Of a DNA stretch of 64,000 nt, positions 53,464-62,552 are shown one piece after another. Location of the stretch: NCBI GenBank assembly GCA_003045895.1, contig PZPC01000001.1, positions 163,733-227,732 of the forward strand, given 5' to 3'. Each line of letters begins with the position of its first letter. Position 1 is the stretch's first letter. Made by a program: the position numbers and the translations under genes. The DNA comes from Bacteroidota bacterium (GTDB lineage Bacteria > Bacteroidota > Bacteroidia > Chitinophagales > Saprospiraceae). Under the pieces are notes generated by a model, which was not told the DNA's origin, did not search any database, and saw only the letters and a list, made by a program, of their open reading frames with translations.

Positions 53464-53622
53464 GTAGGTGGTTTTAGTTGGTTGCCTAAAGATAAGCATC
53501 CCGATTGGTTTCACCCGCTTTCGACTAACGCTTTTACCACCTGCCGGGCAATATTAGCCAGGATGAGGTGCTGTAGGAAAAATTGTGTTAAAATTAAGAA
53601 CGGGATTTCTTATTATTGCTTT

Positions 53623-54189
53623 ATGATGAAGCCACATCCGGACGATCAACACATCCAAGCCTTGCGGCGGGGTGATTTTGCTGTTCTCGACAAAATCTAC
53701 CGGGAGCACGCAACCGCCATGCGGCGCTGGGTCCTCAAAAACAATGGCACTTCCGCCGATGCCCAGGATATCTTCCAGGAAGCCATTATTGTGATCCACC
53801 AGAAAGCCAATGACCCGGCCTTCGTACTTACCTGTCCGCTGGGTGCTTTGCTTTTTAGCATCGGCAAGAACAAGTGGCTGAATCAGTTGCGCAAAAAAAA
53901 CCGCGAAGCCGAGGTAAGAAGCTGGGAAGAAGCGCGATATAAGGAAGAAGGGGCTTTGACGAGCACACTGGAAGCAGTAGAAGAAGAAGCTATTCGCCAG
54001 GGGAAGCTCGATGCCACTTTCAAACAACTGAGTGAGTTGTGTCAAAAACTACTCCGGTTATTGGTTTCCGGGGTGTCTTCCGCAGATGCGGCGGTACAGT
54101 TGGGAATGAATGATGCCAATACGGTTTATCGCCGCAAGAATGCCTGTGTGGAGCGCTGGCGAACGCTTTACCAAACGCTAGAATTTTAG
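53623..54189 (+). CDS. ECF-type RNA polymerase sigma factor
   Basis: 188-residue sigma-70-family factor of the extracytoplasmic-function group. Region 2 is seen in LDKIYREHATAMRRWVLKNNG and DAQDIFQEAIIVIHQK. Region 4 (about 130-185) has LSELCQKLLRLLVSGVSSADAAVQLGMNDANTVYRRKNACVERWR, a helix-turn-helix for -35 binding. A second ATG follows at 53626. It is first in a four-gene operon; the anti-sigma gene starts 4 bp after its stop. Release from the anti-sigma factor would switch on its regulon, which should include this operon (inferred). Confidence 0.93.
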   Translation: MMKPHPDDQHIQALRRGDFAVLDKIYREHATAMRRWVLKNNGTSADAQDIFQEAIIVIHQKANDPAFVLTCPLGALLFSIGKNKWLNQLRKKNREAEVRSWEEARYKEEGALTSTLEAVEEEAIRQGKLDATFKQLSELCQKLLRLLVSGVSSADAAVQLGMNDANTVYRRKNACVERWRTLYQTLEF

Positions 54190-54193
54190 GGAC

Positions 54194-54919
54194 ATGGATG
54201 CAAACGACTACCGATTAATAGACGCCTATTTACAAAAAGAACTGCCACCCGACCAGTTGCCGGCTTTTCAGCAGCGCCTGGCTTCCGACGCGACCTTTGC
54301 GGCCGAATTGGCACTGCGGCAAAACATGAACAATTACCTGCGCACCCAGGCGCACCAGCACCAACTGGAAGAGAAGATGGCCACTTTGGGGCCAACCTAC
54401 TTCGGGGAACGGGCCGCCAACCTCCGCCACCTGAATGCCCGCTACTGGATCATGGGCCTGGTAGCAGCCGTGGTGGCGGTGTTGCTGGTGGTTTGGAATC
54501 CGCTGAGGCAGCCGGACTTGTACCACGAATTTGCGCAGCACCAACCCCTAAACCTGACGGAGAAGAGCACCGCTGGCCAGCTGGCAGCGGCTGCTGAGGC
54601 CAGTTTCAATGCCGGCAATTACGAAGCGGCTTACCGCCAACTGACCACTTACCTGCAGGAAACGCCCGCCGACAACCAAGCCCGCCTGGCCCTGGGTATT
54701 GCGGCGCTGGAAACTGATCGTGTTCCCGAGGCACAGGCCATCTTCACGGCAGTGGCCGCAGGCGATTCGGTCTTTCGCAGTTATGGTACCTGGTACCTGG
54801 CCCTGAGTTACCTGAAAGTCGATGCTAAAACCGCTGCGAAAGCAACGCTGGAAAAAATACCAACGACCGATCCCGATTTCGGCGCCCGGGCCATCGAATT
54901 GCGCCGGGCACTGGAATGA
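54194..54919 (+). CDS. Membrane anti-sigma-like protein with extracytoplasmic TPR domain
   Basis: 241 residues. The N-terminal ~60 residues (YRLIDAYLQKELPPDQLPAFQQRLASDATFAAELALR) have the pattern of a zinc-free anti-sigma domain. A basic/helical linker and one membrane segment (about 84-102, MGLVAAVVAVLLVVW) follow. The outer part (about 118-241) holds about three TPR-like helical pairs (AAEASFNAGNYEAAYRQLTTYL, ALGIAALETDRVPEAQAIF). By the positive-inside rule the N terminus is cytoplasmic. The best reading is the cognate anti-sigma factor of the preceding gene, with the TPR as sensor or protein-interaction platform. Confidence 0.85.
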   Translation: MDANDYRLIDAYLQKELPPDQLPAFQQRLASDATFAAELALRQNMNNYLRTQAHQHQLEEKMATLGPTYFGERAANLRHLNARYWIMGLVAAVVAVLLVVWNPLRQPDLYHEFAQHQPLNLTEKSTAGQLAAAAEASFNAGNYEAAYRQLTTYLQETPADNQARLALGIAALETDRVPEAQAIFTAVAAGDSVFRSYGTWYLALSYLKVDAKTAAKATLEKIPTTDPDFGARAIELRRALE

Positions 54920-54950
54920 ACACCAAATCCTTTAAAACCTGTGGACACCG

Positions 54951-57119
54951 ATGAGAACGATCCATTTTCTAATGACGCTTGGCTGGCTGGTACTGTGCCC
55001 CGTGTTCAGCACCGCCCAAATCACCTTCTGCGAACCTACTACTTTTACCAACGGCGACCTGGGCCCCTGGACACTGGAAGCCAACGCCGCTGTTGCCGAC
55101 GACGGTACGGCTGCTGTTCAGGATCCTACCTACTGGGCCGGTCGCGGCCCCATCCAGTCGCCCTCCGGGGGGGGAGCCGTGGTGCTTTTTAGCGACATCG
55201 GCTTCCTGCGTGCCACCAACCTGGATTTCAGCGGGCAGCCCCAGGTCGTACTCAGCTTCAACCAGTACTACCGCGAATACCTGAGCACCTCGGTAGTGGA
55301 AATTTCCGGACCAGGTGGCGTTATTGCCACCATCTTTGTTAATGACAACCTGGTCAACAACGTCGAAACTTCTCCCGCCGACCTATTCGTATTGGATATT
55401 TCCGCCTTCGTCGCTAACCGGGACAACATCACCATTGAATTTCGCCTGGAAGGCCTTGCCTATTTCTGGCTCATCGATGACATCACTTTTTGCGATCAGG
55501 CACCTTATCCTGTTACCGTACCGAACAACACGTTCGGCGAATTTCTGGCACAACAAGGCTACCCATTCGGCGTAGAACCCAATAACAATATCGGCAACAA
55601 TGGCGCTACCGCCTACGTGCCCGATCAGCTGGTGGTGCAATTCGTGCCCGGGGTGACCGAACCGGAAAAACAGGCCCTGCGCGATACCCTGGGTGCCGTA
55701 AAAATTGACGACTGCGTGTGCGGCACGTTGGAGCTCTGGGAAATTGATGGCTCCGCTTTCTTCGATGAACAAGGACAAAGCCCCGCCGGCGGATCAATCG
55801 ACGTACTGACCAACAAAGACGGTACCGCCGAAAAGCCGATCATCCAGAACGTCGACCCCAACTACTACAACGGGGTCATCCTGAATCCGCTCCCTCCACT
55901 GCAGATTGATACCATCCCCGCTGATTCCCTGGTGAATCTCCTGCCCGCTGATTCGCAAGCCTTCCGCATTGCGATCATTGACACCGGGATGGATTACCAA
56001 CACCCCGATATCCGCGACTTTGTGCGCCGTAAGCCCGATACCGACTGCCCCGACTACGCCAACGATCCCATCGGTTGGAATTTTGTCGACGACAACAACA
56101 ACCCCTACGACGACAATTCCCACGGTACCCACGTAGCAGGCATCATTGCGGATACCTTGCGCAAGTACCAGCCCGTTTGTACCTACCAGCTGATTCCCTA
56201 CAAAGCCCACGATCGCAACGGGGTTTCCACGTTGTTCCGGGTCAGCTGTGCCACCTACCAGGCCATTGCCGATGATGCCGACCTGATCAACGACAGTTGG
56301 GGCTTCTACGGCAATTCGAGCACCGTTTTACGAGCGGCCATGGACGCGGCCGTCTCCGCTGATATCCTGATCGTCAGTGCCGCGGGCAACGATTCCCTGT
56401 TCCTGGATACCTTGTTGCAGTACCCGGCTTGTTATACCTACCTCGGCATCCAGGATAGCCTTATTTGCGTGGGAGCTACCGATAGCCTGGTTGGCAGCAC
56501 CGGACTTTTGCAGTTGGACAAGGCCGTTTTTTCCAACTACAGCAGGACCTACGTCGACATCCTGGCGCCGGGGCGGGACATCGAAAGTGCAGTGCCCCGT
56601 TGGAACGGTGTCAACCGGGCTACCCTGAGCGGTACGTCCATGGCTACCCCCATGGTGACGGCCGCCGCGGCGCTGGCTTATTGTTGCAACAACGCCGACG
56701 GCGATTCCGACAACAACACCGTCTGGGCTGCCAAAGATACGGTGTTGCTTTCCTGGGCCATCCCCATGGCCCAGTTGCAGCCCTACGCCAATGGGGGTAA
56801 TTTCCTGTCGTACCAACCCCGGGATTCGTGTCTGGTAGGGGTGGATAATACGTTGGATATGCTGTCGGCAACAACTGCCTATCAAATCTACCCCAACCCG
56901 GCGGCGGATGATCTACATATTCGATCCCTGGCGGAGCGGGCACCCGCCGTGGTTCGTTTACTGACCGCGAGTGGTCAGCTGGTGGGCCAGTGGCGGAGCC
57001 ATGCCTGGCACCCGGAGGAGCTGCAGACCATGAGCCTTCGGGGGCTGGCGCCGGGTATTTACTTCCTGCAAGTGCAGGGAGAAACTTACCTTTGGACTGG
57101 CAAAATGGTTAAAATTTGA
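54951..57119 (+). CDS. T9SS-exported S8 (subtilisin-like) serine protease
   Basis: 722 residues. A signal peptide (1-23) precedes a beta-sandwich N-terminal region (about 25-180). A fervidolysin-like pro-region follows (about 220-320; YVPDQLVVQFVPGVTEPEKQALRDTLGA). The catalytic domain has Asp344 (IIDTGMD), His391 (SHGTHVAG) and Ser563 (GTSMATP), plus Asn in SAAGND, so the triad is intact. The C-terminal ~75 residues (YQIYPNPAADDLHI ... APGIYFLQVQG ... GKMVKI) are a T9SS type-A sorting domain, so it is secreted or surface-attached. Its stop overlaps the next gene's start by TTGA. Confidence 0.94.
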   Translation: MRTIHFLMTLGWLVLCPVFSTAQITFCEPTTFTNGDLGPWTLEANAAVADDGTAAVQDPTYWAGRGPIQSPSGGGAVVLFSDIGFLRATNLDFSGQPQVVLSFNQYYREYLSTSVVEISGPGGVIATIFVNDNLVNNVETSPADLFVLDISAFVANRDNITIEFRLEGLAYFWLIDDITFCDQAPYPVTVPNNTFGEFLAQQGYPFGVEPNNNIGNNGATAYVPDQLVVQFVPGVTEPEKQALRDTLGAVKIDDCVCGTLELWEIDGSAFFDEQGQSPAGGSIDVLTNKDGTAEKPIIQNVDPNYYNGVILNPLPPLQIDTIPADSLVNLLPADSQAFRIAIIDTGMDYQHPDIRDFVRRKPDTDCPDYANDPIGWNFVDDNNNPYDDNSHGTHVAGIIADTLRKYQPVCTYQLIPYKAHDRNGVSTLFRVSCATYQAIADDADLINDSWGFYGNSSTVLRAAMDAAVSADILIVSAAGNDSLFLDTLLQYPACYTYLGIQDSLICVGATDSLVGSTGLLQLDKAVFSNYSRTYVDILAPGRDIESAVPRWNGVNRATLSGTSMATPMVTAAAALAYCCNNADGDSDNNTVWAAKDTVLLSWAIPMAQLQPYANGGNFLSYQPRDSCLVGVDNTLDMLSATTAYQIYPNPAADDLHIRSLAERAPAVVRLLTASGQLVGQWRSHAWHPEELQTMSLRGLAPGIYFLQVQGETYLWTGKMVKI

Positions 57120-59875
57120 GGAACGACGGGTTCATAAAAAGCACCGTGGTGGTGCTCCTATTGGGCTGGTGCTGGCAACTGTCGGCACAATGTCCCACGG
57201 CATTGCAGGTAACGCCGGTATTGGCGGGCAATAACCTGGTGGCCTGCCGGGCCCTGGCAGGCCAGTTGGCGCCTTGTGCCCAGTGGCAGGATTCGCTGGC
57301 GCTGGTTTACCATATGCTGGGCGTTAAGTACTACGGTATTGACCTGGACAGCGCCATCCTTTACACCCGCAAAGCCCTGGACTTGCGGACCCGCTTAGCG
57401 CCTGATAAGCCGACCATTGGTCAGGGGCGTTCCGCTTTCAACCTGGCGGTTTTCCTGAGCGGGCAAGGCCTTTATAACCGCGCTATTCCGCTTTTTGAAC
57501 AATCGGTAACCCTTTACCGCCAACTCGGTGAAGAAGGGCTACTGCGCGGTAGCTATGGCCAGTTGGTGGATGCCTACGGCCGCGTGGGGGATTACCAAAA
57601 GGCCCAGACGATTGCGGACCTGGCCATTTTAGCAGATAAAAAGAAAGGGGACCAACAGCGGCTTGCTGGTTCGCTGCTAACCCAGGGCTTGTTGTTGTTG
57701 AAACAAAAAAAATACCAGCCTGCGCTCGCCGTCCTGCAGGAGTCGGATCGGCTTTACCAACAGTATCCTCCTTCTTTGAACTGGGCCGGTACCCTACAAA
57801 ATTTGGCTATCGTATACGACGATGGCCTCCACGATAAACCCGCGGCAGAAAAGCAGTATTTGCGGGCGATCGCCCTTTACCAACAGTTGGGTGAGTGCAA
57901 GGAATTGGCCAATACCTACAACAACCTGGGGGTTTTTTACGTAGAGAACGACCAATTGCCCCAGGCATTTGCTACTTTAAAAACGGGTTTAGCCACGGCC
58001 CGGCGTTGCGCTATGCCCGTGGAGGAGGCCCAGAATCAGGACCATTTTGGGGAATATTTTTTGCGCAAAGGACAGCCCCAACAGGCGGTTCGGGCCTTTC
58101 AGCACGCCCAGCAGCTGCTCTTGCCGGGCTATACACCTGCCGATGAGCTGGCGGTCGTAGATGTGAACATGTTGGCTTTGGTGTCCAACCAACCCGACCT
58201 GCTCATTTACCTCGGCGACCAGGCCAAAGCCCTGGAGCAGTGGGATGCCCAGGCTCAGGATAAACGCATCCTGGCAACGGCCCTGCAGGTTTACTACACC
58301 GGCGACGTACTCATTGACCTGATCCGGCAGGGACATAGCGGATTGTCGACCAAATTGTTCTGGCGCGAGGAAGTGTTGCCGTTTTACGAACGTGCTATTG
58401 GTTTGTGTCACCGGCTGGGTAGGGGAGAGGAGGCTTTTTTCTTTTTTGAAAAAAGCAAATCCATCCTGCTGCTGGAAGCCATGCGGGAAAACGATGCGCT
58501 ACAATTTCTTCCGGATAGCCTGGCGAGCGAGGAAATTCGCCTGCAGCGGATCATCACCAACCTGCAGGGGCAACTCCCGCAGCTAGCGGACCAGGATCGG
58601 CCAGTTGTCTTTCGCCAGCTGCTGGACAACCAACGACAACTGGAGGCGCTGCGGAATGACCTGGGGACGCGTTACCCGCAGTACCACGAAATGAAACAGG
58701 CCTTGCCGGTACCCGCCTGGGCCGATTTTGCCCGTACCTGTCTGCGGCCCGCCCGGCAGACATTGGTTCATTATTTTTTTGGTTGGGAACGGGTTTATGC
58801 CCTGGTATTAGACGAGGCAGGCCCCCGGACCTATGATTTGGGCCGCGCCGATAGCTTACGTACCTGTGTTGGAGCAGTATTGGCCTACTTTTTCGAAGCA
58901 TCTGCCATACAGAATGCGCCAGCCGCTTACGTGGCAGCGGCCTACCGTGCCTACCAACAGCTGGTAGAACCCCTGGGAATCGCGGCGGGAACCCACTTGC
59001 TTATTATTCCGGATGGCCCACTTACCTATCTGCCATTTTCGGCGCTCACGACCGATCCCAATTACGCGGCCGATTTGGGTAAGGTAGCCTATCTGCTGCG
59101 GCAGCATCCGCTGGGTTATGCCTATTCTGCGAGCATCCTGGCCAAGCAAACCAAACGCGTTTGGAGCGGCGCTTCCGGCCTGGTCGCTTTTGCTCCTTTT
59201 ACCAACGGAAAAGCACCGGTAGGCTACCCCGCCTTGTCGTACAGCCAGGATGAACTCAAACAAATCAGCAGCTATTTCCAGGTCCGCCTGTTACAGGATG
59301 AAGCGGCCGATTTGAAGCACTGGCGTGAAATAGCCCCAACAGCCCGGATTTTACACCTCTCCACCCACGCTTTTTCTTCACCAGAGGAACAATCGCCCCA
59401 TATTGCCTTTTACGATAGTTTGCTCTACCTCCCCACCTTATACCGCGAGCGCCTGAACGCTGCGCTGGTTGTGCTGAGCGCCTGCCAAACCAATATTGGC
59501 CCGCTGGCACCGGGCGAAGGTGTGCTCGGGCTCGGCCGTGGATTTGTGCAGGCAGGGGCCAGCAGTATTATTGCCAGTCTGTGGAATGTGAATGCCCGCA
59601 GCACGGGTAACATCCTGGCTGATTTTTACCAGCAATTGGCAAAAGGCCAATCGAAGCCCCTGGCGCTTTGCCTGGCCCAGTTGGATTATCTGGAACGAAA
59701 AGATGTTCTCCATTTTCAAAAATCGCCTTACTACTGGGCTGGGCTTACGTATTACGGCGATGCCCAGGGATTGCAGCTGACCAGAAATCGGTCCGCTTGG
59801 GGGTGGTTGTTGGGAGGAGGCGTTTTGGCCATGTTCCTGTTGTTCTGGTTCAGGAGTAGGAGCAAGGGGGGATAA
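57116..59875 (+). CDS. TPR-CHAT (caspase-like) protease, membrane-anchored and periplasm-facing
   Basis: 919 residues. A signal peptide (about 1-24) is followed by a TPR array (about 60-400; for example AFNLAVFLSGQGLYNRAIPLFEQSVTLY, TYNNLGVFYVENDQLPQAFATLKTGL), a helical linker (about 440-540) and a CHAT domain (about 590-880). The catalytic pair is His751 in LHLSTHAF and Cys790 in LSACQTNIG, followed by GEGVLGLGRGFVQAGASSIIASLW. A final membrane segment (about 893-911) and basic tail RSRSKGG place the CHAT domain outside the cytoplasm. TTG start with a 4-bp overlap of the subtilisin stop; last gene of the sigma operon. Confidence 0.92.
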   Translation: MRNDGFIKSTVVVLLLGWCWQLSAQCPTALQVTPVLAGNNLVACRALAGQLAPCAQWQDSLALVYHMLGVKYYGIDLDSAILYTRKALDLRTRLAPDKPTIGQGRSAFNLAVFLSGQGLYNRAIPLFEQSVTLYRQLGEEGLLRGSYGQLVDAYGRVGDYQKAQTIADLAILADKKKGDQQRLAGSLLTQGLLLLKQKKYQPALAVLQESDRLYQQYPPSLNWAGTLQNLAIVYDDGLHDKPAAEKQYLRAIALYQQLGECKELANTYNNLGVFYVENDQLPQAFATLKTGLATARRCAMPVEEAQNQDHFGEYFLRKGQPQQAVRAFQHAQQLLLPGYTPADELAVVDVNMLALVSNQPDLLIYLGDQAKALEQWDAQAQDKRILATALQVYYTGDVLIDLIRQGHSGLSTKLFWREEVLPFYERAIGLCHRLGRGEEAFFFFEKSKSILLLEAMRENDALQFLPDSLASEEIRLQRIITNLQGQLPQLADQDRPVVFRQLLDNQRQLEALRNDLGTRYPQYHEMKQALPVPAWADFARTCLRPARQTLVHYFFGWERVYALVLDEAGPRTYDLGRADSLRTCVGAVLAYFFEASAIQNAPAAYVAAAYRAYQQLVEPLGIAAGTHLLIIPDGPLTYLPFSALTTDPNYAADLGKVAYLLRQHPLGYAYSASILAKQTKRVWSGASGLVAFAPFTNGKAPVGYPALSYSQDELKQISSYFQVRLLQDEAADLKHWREIAPTARILHLSTHAFSSPEEQSPHIAFYDSLLYLPTLYRERLNAALVVLSACQTNIGPLAPGEGVLGLGRGFVQAGASSIIASLWNVNARSTGNILADFYQQLAKGQSKPLALCLAQLDYLERKDVLHFQKSPYYWAGLTYYGDAQGLQLTRNRSAWGWLLGGGVLAMFLLFWFRSRSKGG

Positions 59876-60076
59876 TTGCCTGACCGGGCAGTAGGATGAT
59901 CGCTTAAAGGTTGATTTCCGCCTGGTCTCAGCGGCTCTTTTGCAACAAAACAGCTGTTCACTTTGTATGTAAGAAGGTCAGTTGATACGCGGATTTTTAA
60001 GCCTTACCCAGGTGCTTTTGCGCCAACGGCGTTTCCAGGCCCTGTTAAAATACAAAGCAGGTAAAACACATTTACT

Positions 60077-60084
60077 TACCTTTG
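60077..60084 (+). promoter_or_regulatory. Putative -7 promoter element before the thioredoxin gene
   Basis: TACCTTTG, a perfect TAnnTTTG match 15-23 bp before candidate starts. It overlaps the first codons of a longer reading frame (from 60082), which argues for a start at 60094 or 60100. Confidence 0.55.
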
Positions 60085-60099
60085 CGAAAATTAATGACC

Positions 60100-60648
60100 A
60101 TGAAAAAATATATTCTTCCCCTGGTATTTGGTGGCGTGTTACTTGTAGCCCTAACCAGTGCTTTTCGGACGCCCGAGCGGGTAGTCCCTCCAGCCACTGA
60201 TACGATCGAATGGATCACCTGGAGCGAAGCGATGCGCCGAATGGATACCGCCCCCAAGAAGATTTTTATTGATGTCTATACCGACTGGTGTGGCTGGTGC
60301 AAAAAAATGGATGCCGCTACTTTTCTTGATCCGGGCGTGGTAGCAGTGATGAACGAACACTTTTACGCGGTGAAACTGGACGCAGAGCAGAAAGAAGATA
60401 TCCTTTTTGACAATCACACGTTCAAGTACATCGCCGATGCCGGGCGCCGCGGGGTGCACGAACTGGCCTATGCCCTGCTTGATGGTCAAATGAGTTATCC
60501 TTCCTTCGTTTACCTGGACGCCGCCAAACAGCGGATTTCCATTTCCCCGGGCTACAAGGATGAAAGCATGATGCAAGTCGAGTTGCGTTTCATTGGCGGG
60601 GAACATTTTAAGACCCAAACGTTCGAAGATTTCAAGGCCAAGCAGTAA
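60100..60648 (+). CDS. Exported thioredoxin-fold protein
   Basis: 182 residues. A signal peptide or signal anchor (MKKYILPLVFGGVLLVALTSAF) is followed by a thioredoxin domain (about 40-150) with active site DWCGWCKKM. PTK-like features are typical of the thioredoxin_7/DUF255-like group (KIFIDVYTDWCGWC, YPSFVYLD with the conserved cis-proline). It probably reduces or isomerises disulfides in the periplasm. A start at 60094 is also possible. Confidence 0.9.
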   Translation: MKKYILPLVFGGVLLVALTSAFRTPERVVPPATDTIEWITWSEAMRRMDTAPKKIFIDVYTDWCGWCKKMDAATFLDPGVVAVMNEHFYAVKLDAEQKEDILFDNHTFKYIADAGRRGVHELAYALLDGQMSYPSFVYLDAAKQRISISPGYKDESMMQVELRFIGGEHFKTQTFEDFKAKQ

Positions 60649-60685
60649 AACGGTTAGTCGGCATTAGCCATAAAAGCCATAAGGT

Positions 60686-62467
60686 GTGGAGCATTTAAAA
60701 TACCTGAATAAATATTTCTGGGCCTACAAATGGCACCTGGTGCTTGGTATGGTCTTCGTGACCCTCGCCAATTACTTCCGGGTGTTGCAACCGCAGATGA
60801 TTCGGGAAGGATTTGACCTCGTGGTGGAGCATATCGGTATGTATCGCCAGTTTGACGGTTTTGCGCTGCAAGCATCTTTCTACCGCATCCTTGCCCAGAC
60901 CCTCTTCTACTACGGGCTGCTGGTTTTATTGCTGGCGCTGGTGATGGGTGTTTTCATGTATTTTATGCGCCAGACCATCATTGTCATGTCGCGGCTCATT
61001 GAATACGACATGCGCAAGGAGATCTTTGCCCAGTACGAACGCCTGACCTTGTCGTTTTATAAGCGCAACAAAACAGGTGATCTCATGGCGCGGATCACCG
61101 AAGATGTAGGTAAAGTGCGGATGTATCTGGGGCCAGCTGTACTGTACGGTATCAACCTGGTTTCTACGGTCGTGCTGGTGGTTTACAGTATGCTACAGGT
61201 GAGTGTCGAACTGACGCTGTATTCGTTGGCACCCCTGCCGTTTTTATCGCTGAGTATTTACTATGTCTCCAACCTCATCAATAAGCGCAGTTACCTGATT
61301 CAGCAGCAACTGGCTGCCCTCAACAGTACCGCGCAGGAATCCTACAGCGGCATTCGCGTGATCAAGAGCTACGTGCAGGAGCGGGCGGTGCGGCATTTTT
61401 TTACGGATCAGGCGGATGATTTCAAAAACAAATCGCTGGATTTGGCCCGGATCAATGCCTATTTCTACCCCCTCATGGTATTGATGATCGGCGCCAGCAC
61501 CATTCTCACCGTGTACATTGGCGGCTTACAGGTCGCCAGGGGTACGATTTCCGCGGGCAACATTGCGGAATTTGTCATTTATGTGAACATGCTCACCTGG
61601 CCGGTGACCGCCGTAGGTTGGGTTGCTTCGCTGATTCAACAGGCTTCCGCATCACAGCAGCGTATCAACGAATTTTTGCTGCTGGAGCCAGAAATAACCA
61701 ATCCGGTCCACGCACCTGGTCCGCTCCGGGGAGATATCGTTTTCGACCACGTTTCTTTTGTCTACCCCGACACGGGGATCAAAGCCATCGAGGACCTGAA
61801 TTTGCGCGTTCGACCGGGTGAAAAGCTGGCTATTGTGGGCAAAACCGGTGCCGGGAAAACAACCCTGGCCGACCTCTTGTTGCGCATGTACGATGTGACC
61901 AGCGGGTCTATTCGCATTGACGGCAAAGATATCCGACAGCACGATCTGGCGAACCTGCGGCGGCGAATCGGTTACGTACCCCAGGATGGGTTCCTTTTCT
62001 CTGATACGGTAGCTAATAATATTGCTTTTGGCAACCGGACAGCTACTGCGGAGGAGGTGCAAACCTACGCGCGTTACGCAGCCGTGGAGGAGGATATTCT
62101 GGGCCTGAAAAACGGCTTCGAAACCCTGGTCGGAGAACGCGGGGTAACCCTCTCCGGCGGGCAAAAACAACGTGTTTCTATTGCGCGGGCACTGGTGAAA
62201 AATCCAGATATCATTATCATGGACGATTGCCTTTCGGCAGTGGATACCAATACGGAAAAACAGATCCTCGGCTACTTCAACGAGGCCCTTTCGGATAAAA
62301 CGACGATCATCATTACCCACCGGATATACAGCTTTCTTACGTTCGACAAGATTATTGTCCTGGCTGACGGCCGCGTAGTAGAAGAAGGAACCCACCAGGA
62401 ACTGCTGGCCAACAAGGGCTATTACGCTGATATGTACGAAAAGCAGTCTTTGGAAGAAAGTGTTTGA
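60686..62467 (+). CDS. ABC exporter, fused permease and ATPase (MsbA-like)
   Basis: 593 residues. An N-terminal transmembrane domain has about six membrane helices (1-325) and a C-terminal ATPase domain (about 345-590). The ATPase shows Walker A GKTGAGKTT, Q-loop YVPQDGFLF, signature LSGGQ, Walker B IIIMDDCLSAVD (Asp-Cys where Glu is usual after the Walker B Asp, so ATP hydrolysis may be altered) and H-loop ITHR. It probably works as a homo- or heterodimer exporting lipids or drugs. GTG start at 60686, 37 bp after the thioredoxin gene. Confidence 0.93.
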   Translation: MEHLKYLNKYFWAYKWHLVLGMVFVTLANYFRVLQPQMIREGFDLVVEHIGMYRQFDGFALQASFYRILAQTLFYYGLLVLLLALVMGVFMYFMRQTIIVMSRLIEYDMRKEIFAQYERLTLSFYKRNKTGDLMARITEDVGKVRMYLGPAVLYGINLVSTVVLVVYSMLQVSVELTLYSLAPLPFLSLSIYYVSNLINKRSYLIQQQLAALNSTAQESYSGIRVIKSYVQERAVRHFFTDQADDFKNKSLDLARINAYFYPLMVLMIGASTILTVYIGGLQVARGTISAGNIAEFVIYVNMLTWPVTAVGWVASLIQQASASQQRINEFLLLEPEITNPVHAPGPLRGDIVFDHVSFVYPDTGIKAIEDLNLRVRPGEKLAIVGKTGAGKTTLADLLLRMYDVTSGSIRIDGKDIRQHDLANLRRRIGYVPQDGFLFSDTVANNIAFGNRTATAEEVQTYARYAAVEEDILGLKNGFETLVGERGVTLSGGQKQRVSIARALVKNPDIIIMDDCLSAVDTNTEKQILGYFNEALSDKTTIIITHRIYSFLTFDKIIVLADGRVVEEGTHQELLANKGYYADMYEKQSLEESV

Positions 62468-62484
62468 TTTTTTGCCATTATGCT

Positions 62485-62513
62485 TTGGTTTTTTGTCCAA
62501 ATATTTACTTTTG
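62485..62513 (+). promoter_or_regulatory. Bacteroidota-type promoter of the PUR-like gene
   Basis: TTG (62485-62487), an 18-bp spacer and TACTTTTG (62506-62513), 40 bp before the GTG start. Confidence 0.65.
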
Positions 62514-62552
62514 TAAGCAAACTCATCTATTTGGCACCAAAAATTAACGAGC

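Noticed and set aside
52723..53622. Long N-terminal extension of the sigma factor frame
   Set aside because: The upstream 300 codons run antisense through fbp; the sigma factor begins at the ATG at 53623.
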